In this document: piece by piece, positions 26,033 to 37,900 of the stretch
Numbering within the stretch: position 1 is the first letter of the stretch
Layout: each line of letters begins with the position of its first letter
Position numbers and translations under genes: made by a program
The notes under the pieces: model-generated
What the model was told of the DNA's origin: nothing
Databases searched by the model: none
The model's input: the letters and a program-made list of their open reading frames with translations, nothing else
Source: Chionis minor
Lineage: Eukaryota > Chordata > Aves > Charadriiformes > Chionididae
NCBI GenBank assembly: GCA_013398295.1
Contig: VZSF01006717.1
Span: 1,369,472-1,433,471, forward strand
Length of the DNA: 64,000 bases
Reading direction: 5' to 3'

Positions 26033-26105
26033 GCAACTGATGTAAATAAGTGTGACTTCACCAAAGTCAAGGGATGTAAATCACTTTATACCATCCAAAA
26101 ATCTC
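26033..26105. repeat. Ancient amniote repeat with inverted core
   Basis: ACTGATGTAAATAAGTGTGA, then ACCAAAGTCAAGGGATGTAA and ATCACTTTATACC, follow the order of the sauropsid consensus 'gctgatgtaaatcagcgtagctccattgaagtcaatggagctatgccaatttacacc'. This is the most complete of the copies in this window. Because the family is semi-palindromic, no strand is assigned. Confidence 0.55.
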
Positions 26106-26217
26106 ATATAAGGTCTTCAGGGAATGAATCTGTCACATATTGAGCTCAAAACGCTGCTTTTTGAAGTGTGTAAAATTCCTCTTTGTTTCTTTTTGTGTGT
26201 GTTTTGTTTTCCTTCAT

Positions 26218-26240
26218 TCCTCTCCTCTCCTCTCCTCTCC
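26218..26240. repeat. Short (CTCCT)n repeat
   Basis: Four to five perfect CTCCT/TCCTC units, about 600 bp from the TTTCC array and of similar pyrimidine-only composition. Confidence 0.85.
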
Positions 26241-26802
26241 AACCAAGAAAAAAAAAGTAAAGATCAATGGCTGAAAAAGTGCTGTGTCTCTTTTTCCCCA
26301 CCCACAGTGTAATCTGCCGGCTTAATCATTTCCCAAACCTTCCTGTGTCACTCCTAAGTTTCAGAGCCACTGTTGGAGCTTCCTGTCATGGTTATGCCAG
26401 TCTGATGACAGCTATTTAAATTGTGTGGCTTCTTGCTCCATACCATCAGACAAGCTCATCAAATCCTGAAAAACATTTTTTTCGCTCTGCTACAGCGTGC
26501 TCAGTAACTTTATTTTCAATAAAAAACTGATTTGGGGATGACTCATTTGGGAGAAAAGAAGTAAACAGCATCTTCCTTCAGTTAGGCTGACCACTCCCCC
26601 CTTTTCCTGAGCTCAGGAAAACCCAAAAGGACATTGGAGCTGCAGAGCCTGCCTCTCCAGCAGGTCCCTCTTCACCTCTCTGGCTGTGCATGTACCGATG
26701 TGCGTGTGGGTGCAGATACAGCGTGGAGAAGCAGAAGGTCTTTGTCAGGAGCAAAACAAAGTGTCCCGCTGCATTAATACGTTTCTTTTCTCTCTCACCC
26801 AG

Positions 26803-26899
26803 GATGTGGCAGTTCTGTCCATTCCTGTGGGAAATGCCCTGGTCAGGATATGGAGGCTCTGCATGGAAGGGGGTGCAGAGGGGCGCCTCGCAGAGAAAG
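26803..26899 (+). other. Exon-like segment between good splice signals (candidate)
   Basis: The stretch follows a long pyrimidine tract ending CTCACCCAG and ends at AAAG/GTACCT. It is 97 nt and open in the frame starting DVAVLSIPVGNALVRIW, with one base over. The surrounding open frame runs 26,686-26,970. I recognise no domain and cannot point to partner exons. It might be an exon of an unknown gene or non-coding transcript, or chance. Confidence 0.15.
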
Positions 26900-27725
26900 G
26901 TACCTTTGGGATTTACCGAAACATTCATGAGATGATAATTTGTTATACTCCCGGCTCACATGGTGTGTGAAAAACACCCTTCACAGGGGAACAACATGGA
27001 GATAGACGACCAAAATGCTACACAGCATGGAAATTAATTGTAACCATCGTGCTGAGGGTCTCCTACCACCTCCTGCACACAGCAAGCTGAGAAGGTAGAG
27101 GGATACGCTGGCGTTAAAGGTAACACAGAGAAGTTCATATTGCCTCCTACCACTACTTATTTAACAGTCTCTGAATAAACATCCCCTTTCCTTGGCTCCA
27201 AAATTAAGCCACAACTTTAAACTCAGAATGTTTAAAGAAACAAGGCGGGGGGGAAATAAGTGTCTGGGCCATTCTTCAAAAGCCCCGTGTAAACACCAGG
27301 TGACCCATTCCTTGTTCTTTTCCTAACCTGGCTGAACTCTGGAAGCAAGCAATAAACAGCAAAGGTTAATTAAATCCATTTCTAAGTTTAACACCCCTGG
27401 CTCCCCACCCTGTCCTAACCAGACTTTGGGGGCTGTGTGTTAAGGGCAAATATAATCTGGTTTGAATTCCAAAACATGATTTCAAGCTTCCTTTAGAGAC
27501 AAAGAAAACTGATTTCTATATGCTGGAATGAGTCATTCAAGACAGGGAACCTAATTAGGGTTACAGCAGCAGCTAATTTCCCCACCAAAAAGAAATTTTG
27601 TGCACTAAAGAATGAAGTGCTAGTTCCGGGCAGCAGCACCAGGCATTCAGTGTAATTATAATTTATATGGTCCTCACTGCTATAGTAGTTAAGTGCTTGA
27701 CAAGAACCAAGGGATTTACTCTGAG
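26900..27725. other. Unique AT-rich sequence; possible conserved block at 27,330-27,620
   Basis: No gene recognised. The part at 27,330-27,620 has AATAAACAGCAAAGGTTAATT, GTTTGAATTCC, AATGAGTCATTC (an AP-1-like TGAGTCA) and CTAATTAGG (homeodomain type). This repeat-free, motif-dense texture is typical of conserved non-coding DNA, but conservation cannot be seen here. Confidence 0.25.
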
Positions 27726-27727
27726 GT

Positions 27728-27865
27728 AGGGAAAAGTTTTCTTCTCTTTTACAACCCAGGAACCAAGGCACAGAAGGATGAAATGACCTGCCCCAGACTA
27801 TTCAGTGGATCTGGCCAAGCTGAACCCAGGTGTCCCTAAGTCCCTCACTAATGCTTTCAGCAGCA
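27728..27865 (+). repeat. MIR-like SINE fragment
   Basis: TTACAACCCAGGAACCAAGG, CACAGAAGGATGAAATGACC and TGCCCCAGACTATTC, followed by CTGAACCCAGGTGTCCC, keep the order of the MIR core ('gaggaaactgaggcacagagaggttaagtgacttgcccaaggtcac ... gaacccaggtctgtc'). The copy is diverged but its word order is clear. Confidence 0.6.
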
Positions 27866-28350
27866 GCATGAGACTGTTTTTGCCTTCGTCTCTGCCCTGC
27901 CTGCAGCCCTGAGAAATTTTGATCCTCCTTTCAAGTAGGGCAGTGAAGGGAAGGAGCAGCCGGGTGTTGCCAGTTCAAACCCCAGTTATTTGAGTCACCA
28001 AATTGCCAACAAGACATAGGAAAATATTTCCCAGATTTCAGAAGGTGAAGGGCTCAGCTTCCAATCCTCCAAGGATGCTGGGCTGATTCAGCTGTATCAC
28101 ACCCCTTTTCTGCAGAACTCACACCTGACCCATACCTGTCACCATTCAGGTGCATCACCAGGATGCCAGGTACTCAGGAGGGATTAGATTTGAGTACACT
28201 TGACTTGCAGAACTATATAATGGGCTGCCCTCTCTCCTTTTTTGGCTCTCCAATAATTGCATAATTCAAAGTTTCTCTGCAAGCCCAAGAGGAACATTAG
28301 TTCTTGCAAAAAGAAGCAGCATAGAGCTGGGTTATCTTTGGGAGTGGGTA
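27866..28350. other. Unique sequence, nothing recognised
   Basis: No open frame of note and no recognisable repeat. It leads into the long open frame at 28,355. Confidence 0.4.
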
Positions 28351-28354
28351 AGAA

Positions 28355-29125
28355 ATGTTGCTTTGCTTGAATGAAAATCTCTTTTTTAGGAAAGCAAAAG
28401 CCAGGCTGCAAACCTACAGAAGAAAGTCTCTTCTTTCTGAAACCAAGATACTTGGGGTCTTTGCTGGGGTGCCAGAATTCCTTCGAGGCTGGCAGAGGCT
28501 GCAGAGTTTGCCACTGGCCCTGAGCTATATTTTGAGCCGAGTGGGAAAATGTCAGCTCTGTTTTGCGGTGGGGCTAAAATGCCTGTGCATCCAGCCTCGG
28601 GGCCTCTGTCGCTCGCACCGGTGTGGGAGAGCCAGGAGGCTTGTGGCAGGGCCGGGGCTTGTTTCCAGCAGCTCTGGTCTAGCTGAGGAACGTGTGACCG
28701 CTTGGCGGTTTGGCGTCGTGCGGAGCCTCCCCTCAGCCAAAGGGCTTAGCGCTGCCTGGGGCTTTCCTCTGGGCCCCAAATCCTCCCAGTCTTGCGGGCT
28801 TTGTTCAGTTTTGGAGGTCAGCCTAGAGCAGCTACGTACAGTTTCACTTTTGCCATCAGAGGACATCTGTGTGGCAGGAAGCTCTTACAATAACTCTGTA
28901 AACATGAATGAACACGTTTCCCTGATAATGTCAAGTGAAAAATCCTGTATTTTTCTCTTCCTTAATGAGCAATTCTTGCCCTTCAGTGTCTCTGACCTGG
29001 AGCACATGTTATTACTGTCTGGTGACAGTGCTGCAATCCCATTCTTATACTTGATTTATGAAGGCAGGACCTGGGGCTGCACAGGGTCAAGGCCCCGTTA
29101 CGCTAGACACTGTACAAGCTCTTAA
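28355..29125 (+). other. 256-codon open frame with a CpG cluster, unrecognised
   Basis: This is the longest open frame in the window. The start region is basic (RKAKARLQTYRRK), the middle is cysteine-, glycine- and arginine-rich, and there is a short hydrophobic patch near residues 190-215. I recognise no domain. CpG dinucleotides are dense at 28,560-28,760 (about 13 in 200 bp), unusual for this window. The last 20 or so codons lie in an old SINE-like repeat (29,055-29,150), which argues against a conserved protein. It may be a lineage-specific transcript, a first-exon region, or chance helped by local GC content. Confidence 0.15.
28556..28760. promoter_or_regulatory. Small CpG-dense segment (candidate mini CpG island)
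   Basis: GC is roughly 60% with about 13 CpGs in 205 bp, against a strongly CpG-poor background. It is shorter than a standard CpG island. No TATA box or recognisable first exon accompanies it, so a promoter role is inference only. Confidence 0.3.
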
Positions 29126-29150
29126 TGAGGGAGAGAGTCTGTACCTCGGG
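29055..29150 (-). repeat. Ancient amniote MIR-like repeat fragment
   Basis: GGACCTGGGGCTGCACAGGG, CAAGGCCCCGTTACGCTAGA and CACTGTACAAGCTCTTAATG resemble the reverse complement of the sauropsid repeat '...gtctgtacagcgcctagcacaatggggccctgatctcggttggggc'. The same family lies in the opposite orientation at 52,166. Confidence 0.55.
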
Positions 29151-32100
29151 GAGGATGGACAAAAGGTGGGCGTGAAAATAAAGGCACGGCGGTCAAACCT
29201 GGACGGGAGCTGATGTCTCCTGAATCCTGGAGTAACAGCCCAGCTGCTGACTTTTGCTGCCTTATAAATATTCCTGACTTTCCGGCAGCTCTGCTGTGGT
29301 TCTATCTCCTGTGCCAGAAGAGCCTAGCATTTTGCAGTTGTTTCAACTAATGGGTCAAGCAGCAATTACTGGATGCGCAGATGACAGTGGATTTAAGTGA
29401 CACATATGAACTCGATTATGGTTTACTAGGGGGAGAGAACCACATCTTCTGCTGTGCTTCAGGCATGATTTGGGGGATGCTTTTTTCCAGCTCCTCAGGT
29501 TGGGAGTGCCCTTGTGAGTATAACCACAGTGATGCACAGAGCCAAAGGATGGATGGGTCCAGCAATTAAATAGAAAAATCTGCTTAATTAAATTTAAAAA
29601 AAAGAAAAAAGTATTCCTTGTTAACAACCTCAGGACAGATGCCGATGAGCTCTGCGTGGTGCCCAAAGGTTAACACCGACTGTCTCTTACAGCACTCACA
29701 TGGACAGGAAAGCAGAGCAGACAGCAGAGCATGGCTTTCACTTTTAATGGGATCTGCCTCCTCTCCAAGAGGAACAAGTCAAAGCAAATGGACCATTCAG
29801 TGTTGGCTGCAGCTCGTGTGTGGTCTGTGAGCATGATGATGTGTGGATCCCAGAAGGACTCCTACTCAAGGGGTGATTTCTGCGAACCATTTTGGCGGAG
29901 ATGAGACCAACTGTGCTGAGTGTCAGTGGAGAGCAGCACCTCAGCTGCCTCCTGCCATGCGGCAGCTGTCAGGACAACATTGGTCTGTGAGTATTTCTTG
30001 GTAAACTGTGGGGACTGTGGTGCAGAGAAGGAGACGGTTAATCACCCATCCTGAAATGAGATCTGGAGATTGCTGTCTTTCCCTTGCCTCTTTGCCAAGA
30101 GCCACCCTAACCTCACTCAGTCTCCTTGGAAAATCCTCCTTGTGCTCTAACAGCAGCGGAGCACAGGTGCCAGTCTTCTCCTTTCCAGACCAGCTGGCCT
30201 CACATCTCTTTTGTGTAGGTTTTGCCTACTGCAGCTACCGGGACTGGACAAACCCTCTTCCCATAGCCTCTTTCTGCACTTTCTTCCCATATCCATCGCC
30301 AACAGCAGAATTTGGGAGAACTTCAGGGTGACCACGCAGAAGCCTGTCTCCTCTCTGCTCCAAAAGTGGACTAAATTTTGGGAAGGGGAGAGGCAGAGGG
30401 ATGAAGGAAGAACAAATTGCCTTTCACCCCATGATGTGCAGACATGTTTTTTCTGCTTGCTTCCTTATTCTAAGCTCTCCCACTTCACTTCTTTCCCCGC
30501 TCCTTAATAATACCAATAAATGTCAGGTCCAATCTTACTTAATGAAACGTACACCTATTAAATGAATGAAGTAGAGAAATAGCCCACCCTGACTCCCTGC
30601 CTTGAAACCCAGCCGCAGTGCATGGTTTTCACCATGCAATCAGATTATTTTTACCAGGTCCCTAGGAAATTTCCAGTAAAATAAACAAACTTTTAAAATC
30701 CTATGAGATTCCCAACTCATTTCAAGAAGGAACCCTGAGATGTTATTCAATCCTTGGAGCCATTTGTTTCACGTGTGATCCCAAACACTAACCAAAGACA
30801 ACATAATATGATAGGTATTTACAACATATCCATTATCTTATCAGAGCTTCAGGTACAGCTGTAAATAGCCTGTTCCAGCTGGGTAATCTGCTGAGTTAAA
30901 TGGGTTCTACTTTTAGAAGCAGGAACTGGAGAACATGTCCCATTTAAGCTCAGATTCACTTACACCCGAGGGATGGAAACTCAAACAGCAGACCTCAGCC
31001 GCAGAGGAAGTCTGTATCCCATGAAACGCAGCTCCCTCCATCTGATGCAAAAGGTTGGGTTTGCAAAGATCGTGCTGCTCATACAGGCGCTTTGTTGACA
31101 GAGTCCTGTTAGCAGCTCGCCAAGCGTAGACAATTGCTGTTCCCTGGATGGGAGGTAATTTTGCACAGTCAGCCAAAGACAAAAAGACACGCAAGGCTGA
31201 GGGTGGAAAGAAAAGAGACCCCATTGGAAGCTGTGAGGAGAAAGGGACCAGGTAGAGAGCTGGTGGATGGAGGAGAGAGGAAAACACGAAAAACAAGACC
31301 AGAGAAAAAATAAGTCTTAGGGAAAAAGCTTTTCCACTGCCTTTCTGGCTACGACCAGCGTGAACAGGACGTGGTGTTTACTCTTTGCTTGCTGCCACAC
31401 ACCATGTGCCAGGCACAAATGTCTGATCTTCCACCCCAGGACCCCTGGCAGCAACATCTCTCTTGTACAGTATCAGAAGGAAACAAACCCGCTGAACCTA
31501 GATTCAGCCCTTAGGCTTAAAAACAGGCTGGTGAAGAATTGGAAGAATTGAGTTGCATTGAGTCTGAGCTTGTCTGGAAGCAAATGGCATTTGAAAGAAA
31601 GAGAAGTAAGAAGGTTTTATCTCTGAGGTGTGTGATATCAGCAGCTCATTCCAGCATGATGGAGATTACTGTCTGGTCCTTCAGAAACATCGCAGAGGGA
31701 ACTGTACAAGAGATCTCCTGTCAGGAGATGCTGTTGACCATTTTTATCAGCTTGCTGGCTAAAATGAAACTTTGGTCATTAACAGCTGTTTGGCAGCTGA
31801 TCTGAGAGCAGGTGATTCATAGTAACTGACCACAAGGGGAGGTTACTGCTGGAAGTGGACTGGAGTTGACAAGTAGCACCAGAGATTTGGGAACCTACTG
31901 AAACCAGCACTTGGAAGTGTTAACAAGCAGTGAGCCAGTGATAGTGAATCTACTTAAAGATGCATACCAGGGCACAAACCCCAGTGCCAGGGTAAACAGA
32001 AAGCAGAGAACAGATTAGTTTGCAATAAACGTGGAAGTAATTGCAACAGAAAACAATGAGTCCGACAAAGATTTAGTTACAAACTTTCAATGAAAGCATC

Positions 32101-33865
32101 CCATTTAACAAAAGTATGCTGCTTTTGGCAAACAGCAAAGACATACAAAGCCAAAGTGCCTTTATGCACATATGGTTGAGAGGACAAAGACTTGGAACTG
32201 ATAGGTTTGATGATGAGACAAAACCTGCGGTTTTTCAGGTTTCCACCTGCATGTACCCAGTCAGGCTGGACAGGAGGCTGCTTTATGACATTGGGGTGAG
32301 ACGGACACCCTCGAATTCTGAAATACTGTCAATAACAGACGAGACTTTCTGCTTTTATAATTCAGACAAAATGACAATGCACTCACATGCGGTCACACAT
32401 GACACAAAGAGTCCATGTTGCCAAGCTACATGGGATGTTTACAGAAGGGCAAATGCTAATCAGGACACAGAGAGTGGAGAAAGCCTAAGTCACACGAGTA
32501 TCTGGGTTGAATCAAAGTTTACAAATGCAACTTGTTCATTGAACAGATGCAGCATTGCTTTTTAAAGAGCTGGTGGGTGGCCTTTAATGCTTTGAGATGG
32601 ATTAAAAACAACATCGATATACTTACTGATGGCAATACCCAAGTGACTGACAAACTGTGTGCAAGAATTGTCCTACAAGGACAGAGAGAGATTGTAAAGT
32701 TTACCTTAATTTTGGTTATTCACTGAGTGAATAGACACCAACCAGGCAAAGTGAAACCTGCAAAAACCAAACCAAAAATCTCCTCCCCAGTCTGAGATGA
32801 TCAAGGTAGTGCCAGAATTTGATGACGGGTTGAAAACGGCCCATAGCTGGATACGGCAAGTAGCTGAGAAAAGGTAGTGGCAGAGAATCTCAATGAGAAA
32901 CGCCGCAGAGCTGCTCCCCCAGGAGGAGTAAGCATCTCACAAGGAAAGATTGTTGCACAAAGTGAGGAAGCAAAGATCTTTCTGGAAGGGGAAATGGGTC
33001 ACTTCTGAAATGCAGCCATGTGGGAGTAAGGCATTTTAGGAGCACAGGTAGCATGGGAGGTGACTATTCATTTTGCTTCTTATGTAAGATAGAGTGGCAT
33101 TACTGCCGGGACAAACGGCTGTTGTACGGTGTGGCAATGTCATTTAAGTAGCCAGTACTCACTGCCCACAGCAGACACTTGGGATTTGAACTCATGGTCA
33201 TTGGTGAATGGGCTTCATTGAGGACACCAGTTTTCCGTGACGCTCCTTAATAGGAGGTAGAAAGCCAGATCCCTCCCATGATGGATATTTTGTGTGAGGG
33301 GTTTTCCATCGGCAATGGTTTCTGCTGGTGGCTCATGTCTCCAAGGTCAACTGCAGACCAGGGCAGGTGGTCAGACAGGGAAAACAGGAGAGTGAGCTGT
33401 CTTATTTCACCTCCCTTGCCCTCTTCCTGGGTCTGACTGGGTCATTGCCCATCCTCAGCCCTCCAGCGTGGTGCCAACCATAAGCTTATCCCTTGCAAAA
33501 GGGTTTGAGGGGGCTCCTTGGAGGCTGCAGGGCTTAAACAGGACAATGCAGGGTGTGAGGTGGGACTGATGTAAACATACGGCTGTTGGGACTGTGTCTG
33601 AGCAAAAGTATTTTGGGGGTGATGGTATGGCCTCGATCTAGAGTGGTGTCTGGAGTGGGAGGACCTCTCTCTCCTCTGTAAGAGATGGAAGAAGGTTTGT
33701 GCATGCAGGTCATGGCAGGGAGAGGCACGAAGGTAATCCGCAAAGGGTGGCCAAAGCATGAAAAGGGAACTGTGTGGTGGAGCCAGGATGACGTGTGCCT
33801 AAACAGCGGACGTCAGCATGTCACACAGTCAGGTCCTTCACGGGGTAACACAGGGAGCTCTTTTA
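29151..33865. other. Unique sequence, no recognisable gene
   Basis: No exon, RNA gene or transposon is recognised. Open frames of up to 149 codons (32,116-32,565 plus) match no family I know. The part at 30,640-30,900 is AT-rich and repeat-free with CTTATCAGAG (GATA type) and TTTGTTTCACGTG (an E-box CACGTG-type word); it is a plausible conserved non-coding block. An A8 run lies near 29,595. Confidence 0.4.
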
Positions 33866-33867
33866 AA

Positions 33868-33895
33868 CACACACATACATGCACGCACAGAAAGA
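33868..33895. repeat. Short imperfect CA repeat
   Basis: ACACACACATACATGCACGC is a CA-rich run with substitutions, about 25 bp long. Confidence 0.7.
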
Positions 33896-33904
33896 ACAAT
33901 TTAT

Positions 33905-34150
33905 GGTTGTGTCAGACGCACGTCTGGGCTTCTCATTAAAATTAATGAGGTAACGTCTCCGAGGCATTCTGAAATGGATGCTGCCCAGAGAGTGCGGGAA
34001 CGACCTCTATCACTTTGAAATAGCTACTTAGCAAAATCAATTGCAATTTTTACTTTCCATGACCGTGCATCAAACTCACGCCAAGAGTATTGGCTACTGT
34101 TTAAACTTACACGCAACTGACCTTTCTTCAGACACTTTTGTTAACATGAC
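33905..34150. promoter_or_regulatory. Candidate conserved non-coding block with a palindrome
   Basis: A perfect inverted repeat CAGACG-CA-CGTCTG lies at 33,913-33,926. It is followed by ATTAAAATTAATGAGG (homeodomain type), CAATTGCAATTTTTAC and GTTTAAACTTAC. The block is repeat-free and AT-rich after a GC-rich left edge. A regulatory role is inferred from texture and motif density only. Confidence 0.25.
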
Positions 34151-34675
34151 CAAGATTCAATGGCCAGACTCACATTGAAAACATATATTATGTGATCTGT
34201 CTAGGAGAGGTACTGGACTGGTCCTATTTCTTATCATTTGTGGATGTATATGGAGGTGGTGGCTTGAATGTTACGAACACTTTTAACCTTTTCTTTTGTC
34301 TACAGAAGCAAAGAAATATGGGAAGATGTAGCTGCAGAACAGCGTGCAACTGCTCATCCTGATGACTACCAGCACCCTTGACCTAAACCCATGAGGCCTC
34401 AGTCTTCCTATTTGTCTGTTGTCTTCAAATAGCTGTGAAACTCCCAGCCAAAATGGGAGTTTCAAAACAGGAGTCTCCCTCCTATTCTTTCCTTTAACGA
34501 GTGTCTGGTCTATGATGAAAGGACCAGCTTGTTTAACACAGCAAATCTGCAGTGCAGACCTTTATTACTTGATTGAAACTACTAACTATTCCACGGCACC
34601 CAAAATGAGTGACCAATACAAATCTGTGTCACAAAATATTTTTTTCCACTTCTTATTAAAAATCTTTTGTTTTTT
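34151..34675. other. Unique sequence upstream of an exon candidate
   Basis: A pyrimidine-rich stretch ending TTTGTCTACAG lies at about 34,285-34,305 and resembles a splice acceptor. The DNA after it has stops in all useful frames. No other feature is recognised up to the acceptor at 34,681. Confidence 0.35.
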
Positions 34676-34681
34676 CTTCAG

Positions 34682-34960
34682 TGCCTTATGTTAAATTTGC
34701 AGAGTTGATCACTCGGCTAGGAGATGCCAAGTGGGAGGAATGTCTCTGCCTTGTGCTTGAGAGACATGCTGCTGCTCTCTGCTTACATGAGCACATACTG
34801 TATTTTGGTATGACCTCTGCCTCCTTCAGCACACAGGGCTGCCTGATCTGGGAAGGAATTGGGCTGTGGAGAATGAAGCTGCTCTGGGTCACCTGCCCTG
34901 AGTGCCATCGATGTCACCGGTGTGGCTGCCACAGCAGGGGCAGCGAGGAGTCTCCGATAG
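34682..34960 (+). other. Exon-like segment, 279 nt, open frame (candidate)
   Basis: A strong acceptor (TTTTGTTTTTTCTTCAG, ending 34,681) precedes it and a strong donor (GATAG/GTGAGG) ends it. The 279 nt are exactly 93 codons with no stop in the frame beginning CLMLNLQS or, in the longer frame, PYVKFAELITRLG; the latter stays open to 35,079. That frame has a cysteine/histidine-rich patch (CPECHRCHRCGCHS) near its end. I recognise no family and see no partner exons. The splice words are directly visible; exon status is a guess. Confidence 0.2.
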
Positions 34961-37900
34961 GTGAGGCAGAGGGATGCTGTGCTGGAGAAACAGATGCTCT
35001 CCTCCCTGTCTGGGCAGCAGTGGAGTCCATTCAGGCTTTCTCTGTTTGTCACTCACTGTGTGCTGTGTTTTTCCGGTAGACAATATTTGTGGCAGTGCTG
35101 AGCACGCACACCTGGAGGGGAAATCTGTGGGAGCTGCACGCTGAATGTCTAAAATGCTGTAAGAATGCCAGCCGCTTTGGGAAATTAAGCTCTGAGTGCC
35201 TTCATTTTGGCACTCATGATTAGCAAGAAACTTCTGGTAACTTTGATCTCTCTCTTTTATTATGGGGTTGTACCATCCCCTCTCTTATGCATGCTATGAA
35301 GAAACATGCATCGATTTTTTGAAGCCTCTCTGATTTGAGGGTAAGACCGCGAGGAAATTCAGTAATGATGTTTACAAGGCTGTGTATGGAAAACAGGCCT
35401 GCAGGCCATGCACTGGGTAAGGAGGGAAAATAGCTGAGCTGAATAACCACGCATGCACTTAAAGCAGCAGAAGCCCTATGAAAAAAGACTATGTGTTCAT
35501 GGAATTAGGTGCTGTATAGTGCCATACACTCAGGGTTGGGAATGTAGATTGCAGAGGCAACAAGAAGCCTGTAGACCCCAACTGTTGACCGGTGGGCTTC
35601 ACTAGAGGCATGTCTGTATGTAAAACTCTAAGTGGATGCAGGGTAGACTTCCAGTGCTGGAAGAACATTGCCTTTCCCACCAACTGAACATCGTGACCAT
35701 GTCTCCTCCCTATCTCACATGCTACGTGACTTATTGTTACTTAAATCACAGAACAAATAAATGGCTTCATAATGAAAGTGCCTAATCAAGATGCTCTGGT
35801 TTGTGTTTAATAATTGGTCTTAACCCTCCTTATGCCTGCAAATTGTCTTATTGGCTACTTGCTATTTTGCTGCAGCTGTCTCAGCCTCTCTGTTTTACTG
35901 CATGAAGGAAACAGACTCGGAAGTTTATGCTGACTTTTTCAGTCCATGTATTTCAGGAAATGGAAGATGCTAGTCTCTCTCTTTCTGAATATTTTCAAAG
36001 ACAGCACAGAGCCTCTCCAACATGATAGATCAGTAATTTCATTTAAGCTGGAGAATTATCTTTCAATATATATCATCAGTGTATTTTGAGTTTCATTTTG
36101 TATCAAAGAGTTTGATAAAATTAAACTGGACCGGCTTTCTGCAAGTGTCCTGGATATTTTCCATTCCTGTTCTAATCGTAACGTCTACTTATTGTACATT
36201 AAAAAAGAGGCAAGGGAGAAATCTCTGCTACCCCCTGTAGTCTGAATGTCACTGAACCTTGACCTGCTTCTCCAAGCTTATGAAGAGTTTAATAGTATAA
36301 GACACATGGGAGCCTACAGATGTTTCATTAGTAACTTGTAAAAATGCAATAATGCTTGAAAAAGAGAAGCATTTCCTGACTTCCTAACCCAAGTCAGTAC
36401 AAATAAAATTGCTAGATAATAAGAAATTATGAAGAGCTAAATGTAGCCCATCATCCCAACCTAAATCAGCTGGTTCTTGTTCTGGCTTTGGTTCTCACAG
36501 CACCAGAGTTTTCTGTCTCTTTCTCTTGCCATTGCTTCTGTTCTTATATGAGCAACTGGTAAAGTCTTCTGTACCCATTTGCCCTCTGGCAAATCTATTC
36601 TTCCTCCTCCACTGTGTTTTCCACAGTCTCTTCTTCAGCTGTTCGTCGCCCTCCTCATCCAAAGATCTGTCTATCACATGATCTTGATGTATATGTCTGT
36701 AAATCTTGTGTTGTCTGTACAGGACCCTCCTTCCCTTCCCCATCAGACCGATATATTTGTTGAATGAATTTCTAGCTGACAGCTCTCATCTTCCCTGATC
36801 TGTGAAAGGTGGTATTTCATGGCAGCAGCCATGCTACCGTGTCAGATTTGGGGATAACATTATCTCATGTCAGCTCATGGTGTCATTCTAACTCTCAATG
36901 AACCTCTTTGGGTCTTCTCACTGCTGCTGTCTTCATCTCCTCTTCTCGATCCTTCAAGTAAATAGAAAAACCCTTTTGCCATTCTTCCTCGGTCCATCTT
37001 CTGGGCTCAGACATTCCCTGTCTGTTGGGTGTAACCAAAGGCAGGAGGTGTCCCTCCAGTCTCTGGCCATCTCACAGCACATGGCACCTACTTGCTGCAG
37101 CGAGACCGCATGACATGCAGGTGGCAGACTGCCCTCAGACCCCTGCGCAGCCACCAGCGAGCCCGTGGGATAACACGCCTGCCTTGAACATGGACCTGCT
37201 CTCCAGAAGAAGAAGAAATGGGGAGTTACCAGCACAGCTGCATGGCTCCCACTGCAGAGAAGCCCTGCCAGTGGCTCACACCTGGTGAGACGCTGAGCAC
37301 AGACTCCCTGGCCACGCTCATCCCGCTTCTCTGCTGCCTTCTTTGGGACCGGGCTTGCTTGTTCTACTTCCTTTTTCCCATCCTCAATGATATCCCCTAG
37401 CACAGAGTACCAGGTTGCCCTGGCCTCTTCGGTCTGCTGAAAGAATCAGTCCTGCTGTTTCCAGAGCCAGAGAGAGGGAGGAGGAAAGACAAGTGGGACA
37501 GTACTTGGGCGTTTTGTTCCTGTGCAACTGAATTTAAGAGAACCCCTCGGGCCCTATGAGAGGCAGACCTGTGCCTCGGCAGCAGCCCAGGACCCATGCC
37601 TGATTATTTCCTATTTGAATAAGTGATCTGGCATAAGGGTGTGGATGCTGGCAAGACAGCTGGGCAAGGATCTTGGACACATCGGCAGCCTGGATTCCCA
37701 GGGAGAAAAAGCATGTGGGCTGTTGCGTGGAAGAGCTGCAGTCTACAAAGAGCACTTGTGGCTTTGAGTCCAAGGCAAACAGACCCTAAAAAGCATTCTG
37801 GCTGATGTGTCCACATTGCCAGGCCAGCTCTGTTGGCAGGGGAGCCAAAGAGGAGAAATCATCTCTCCGTTGTATTTTTACTGCCCTCGCCATGGTACCC

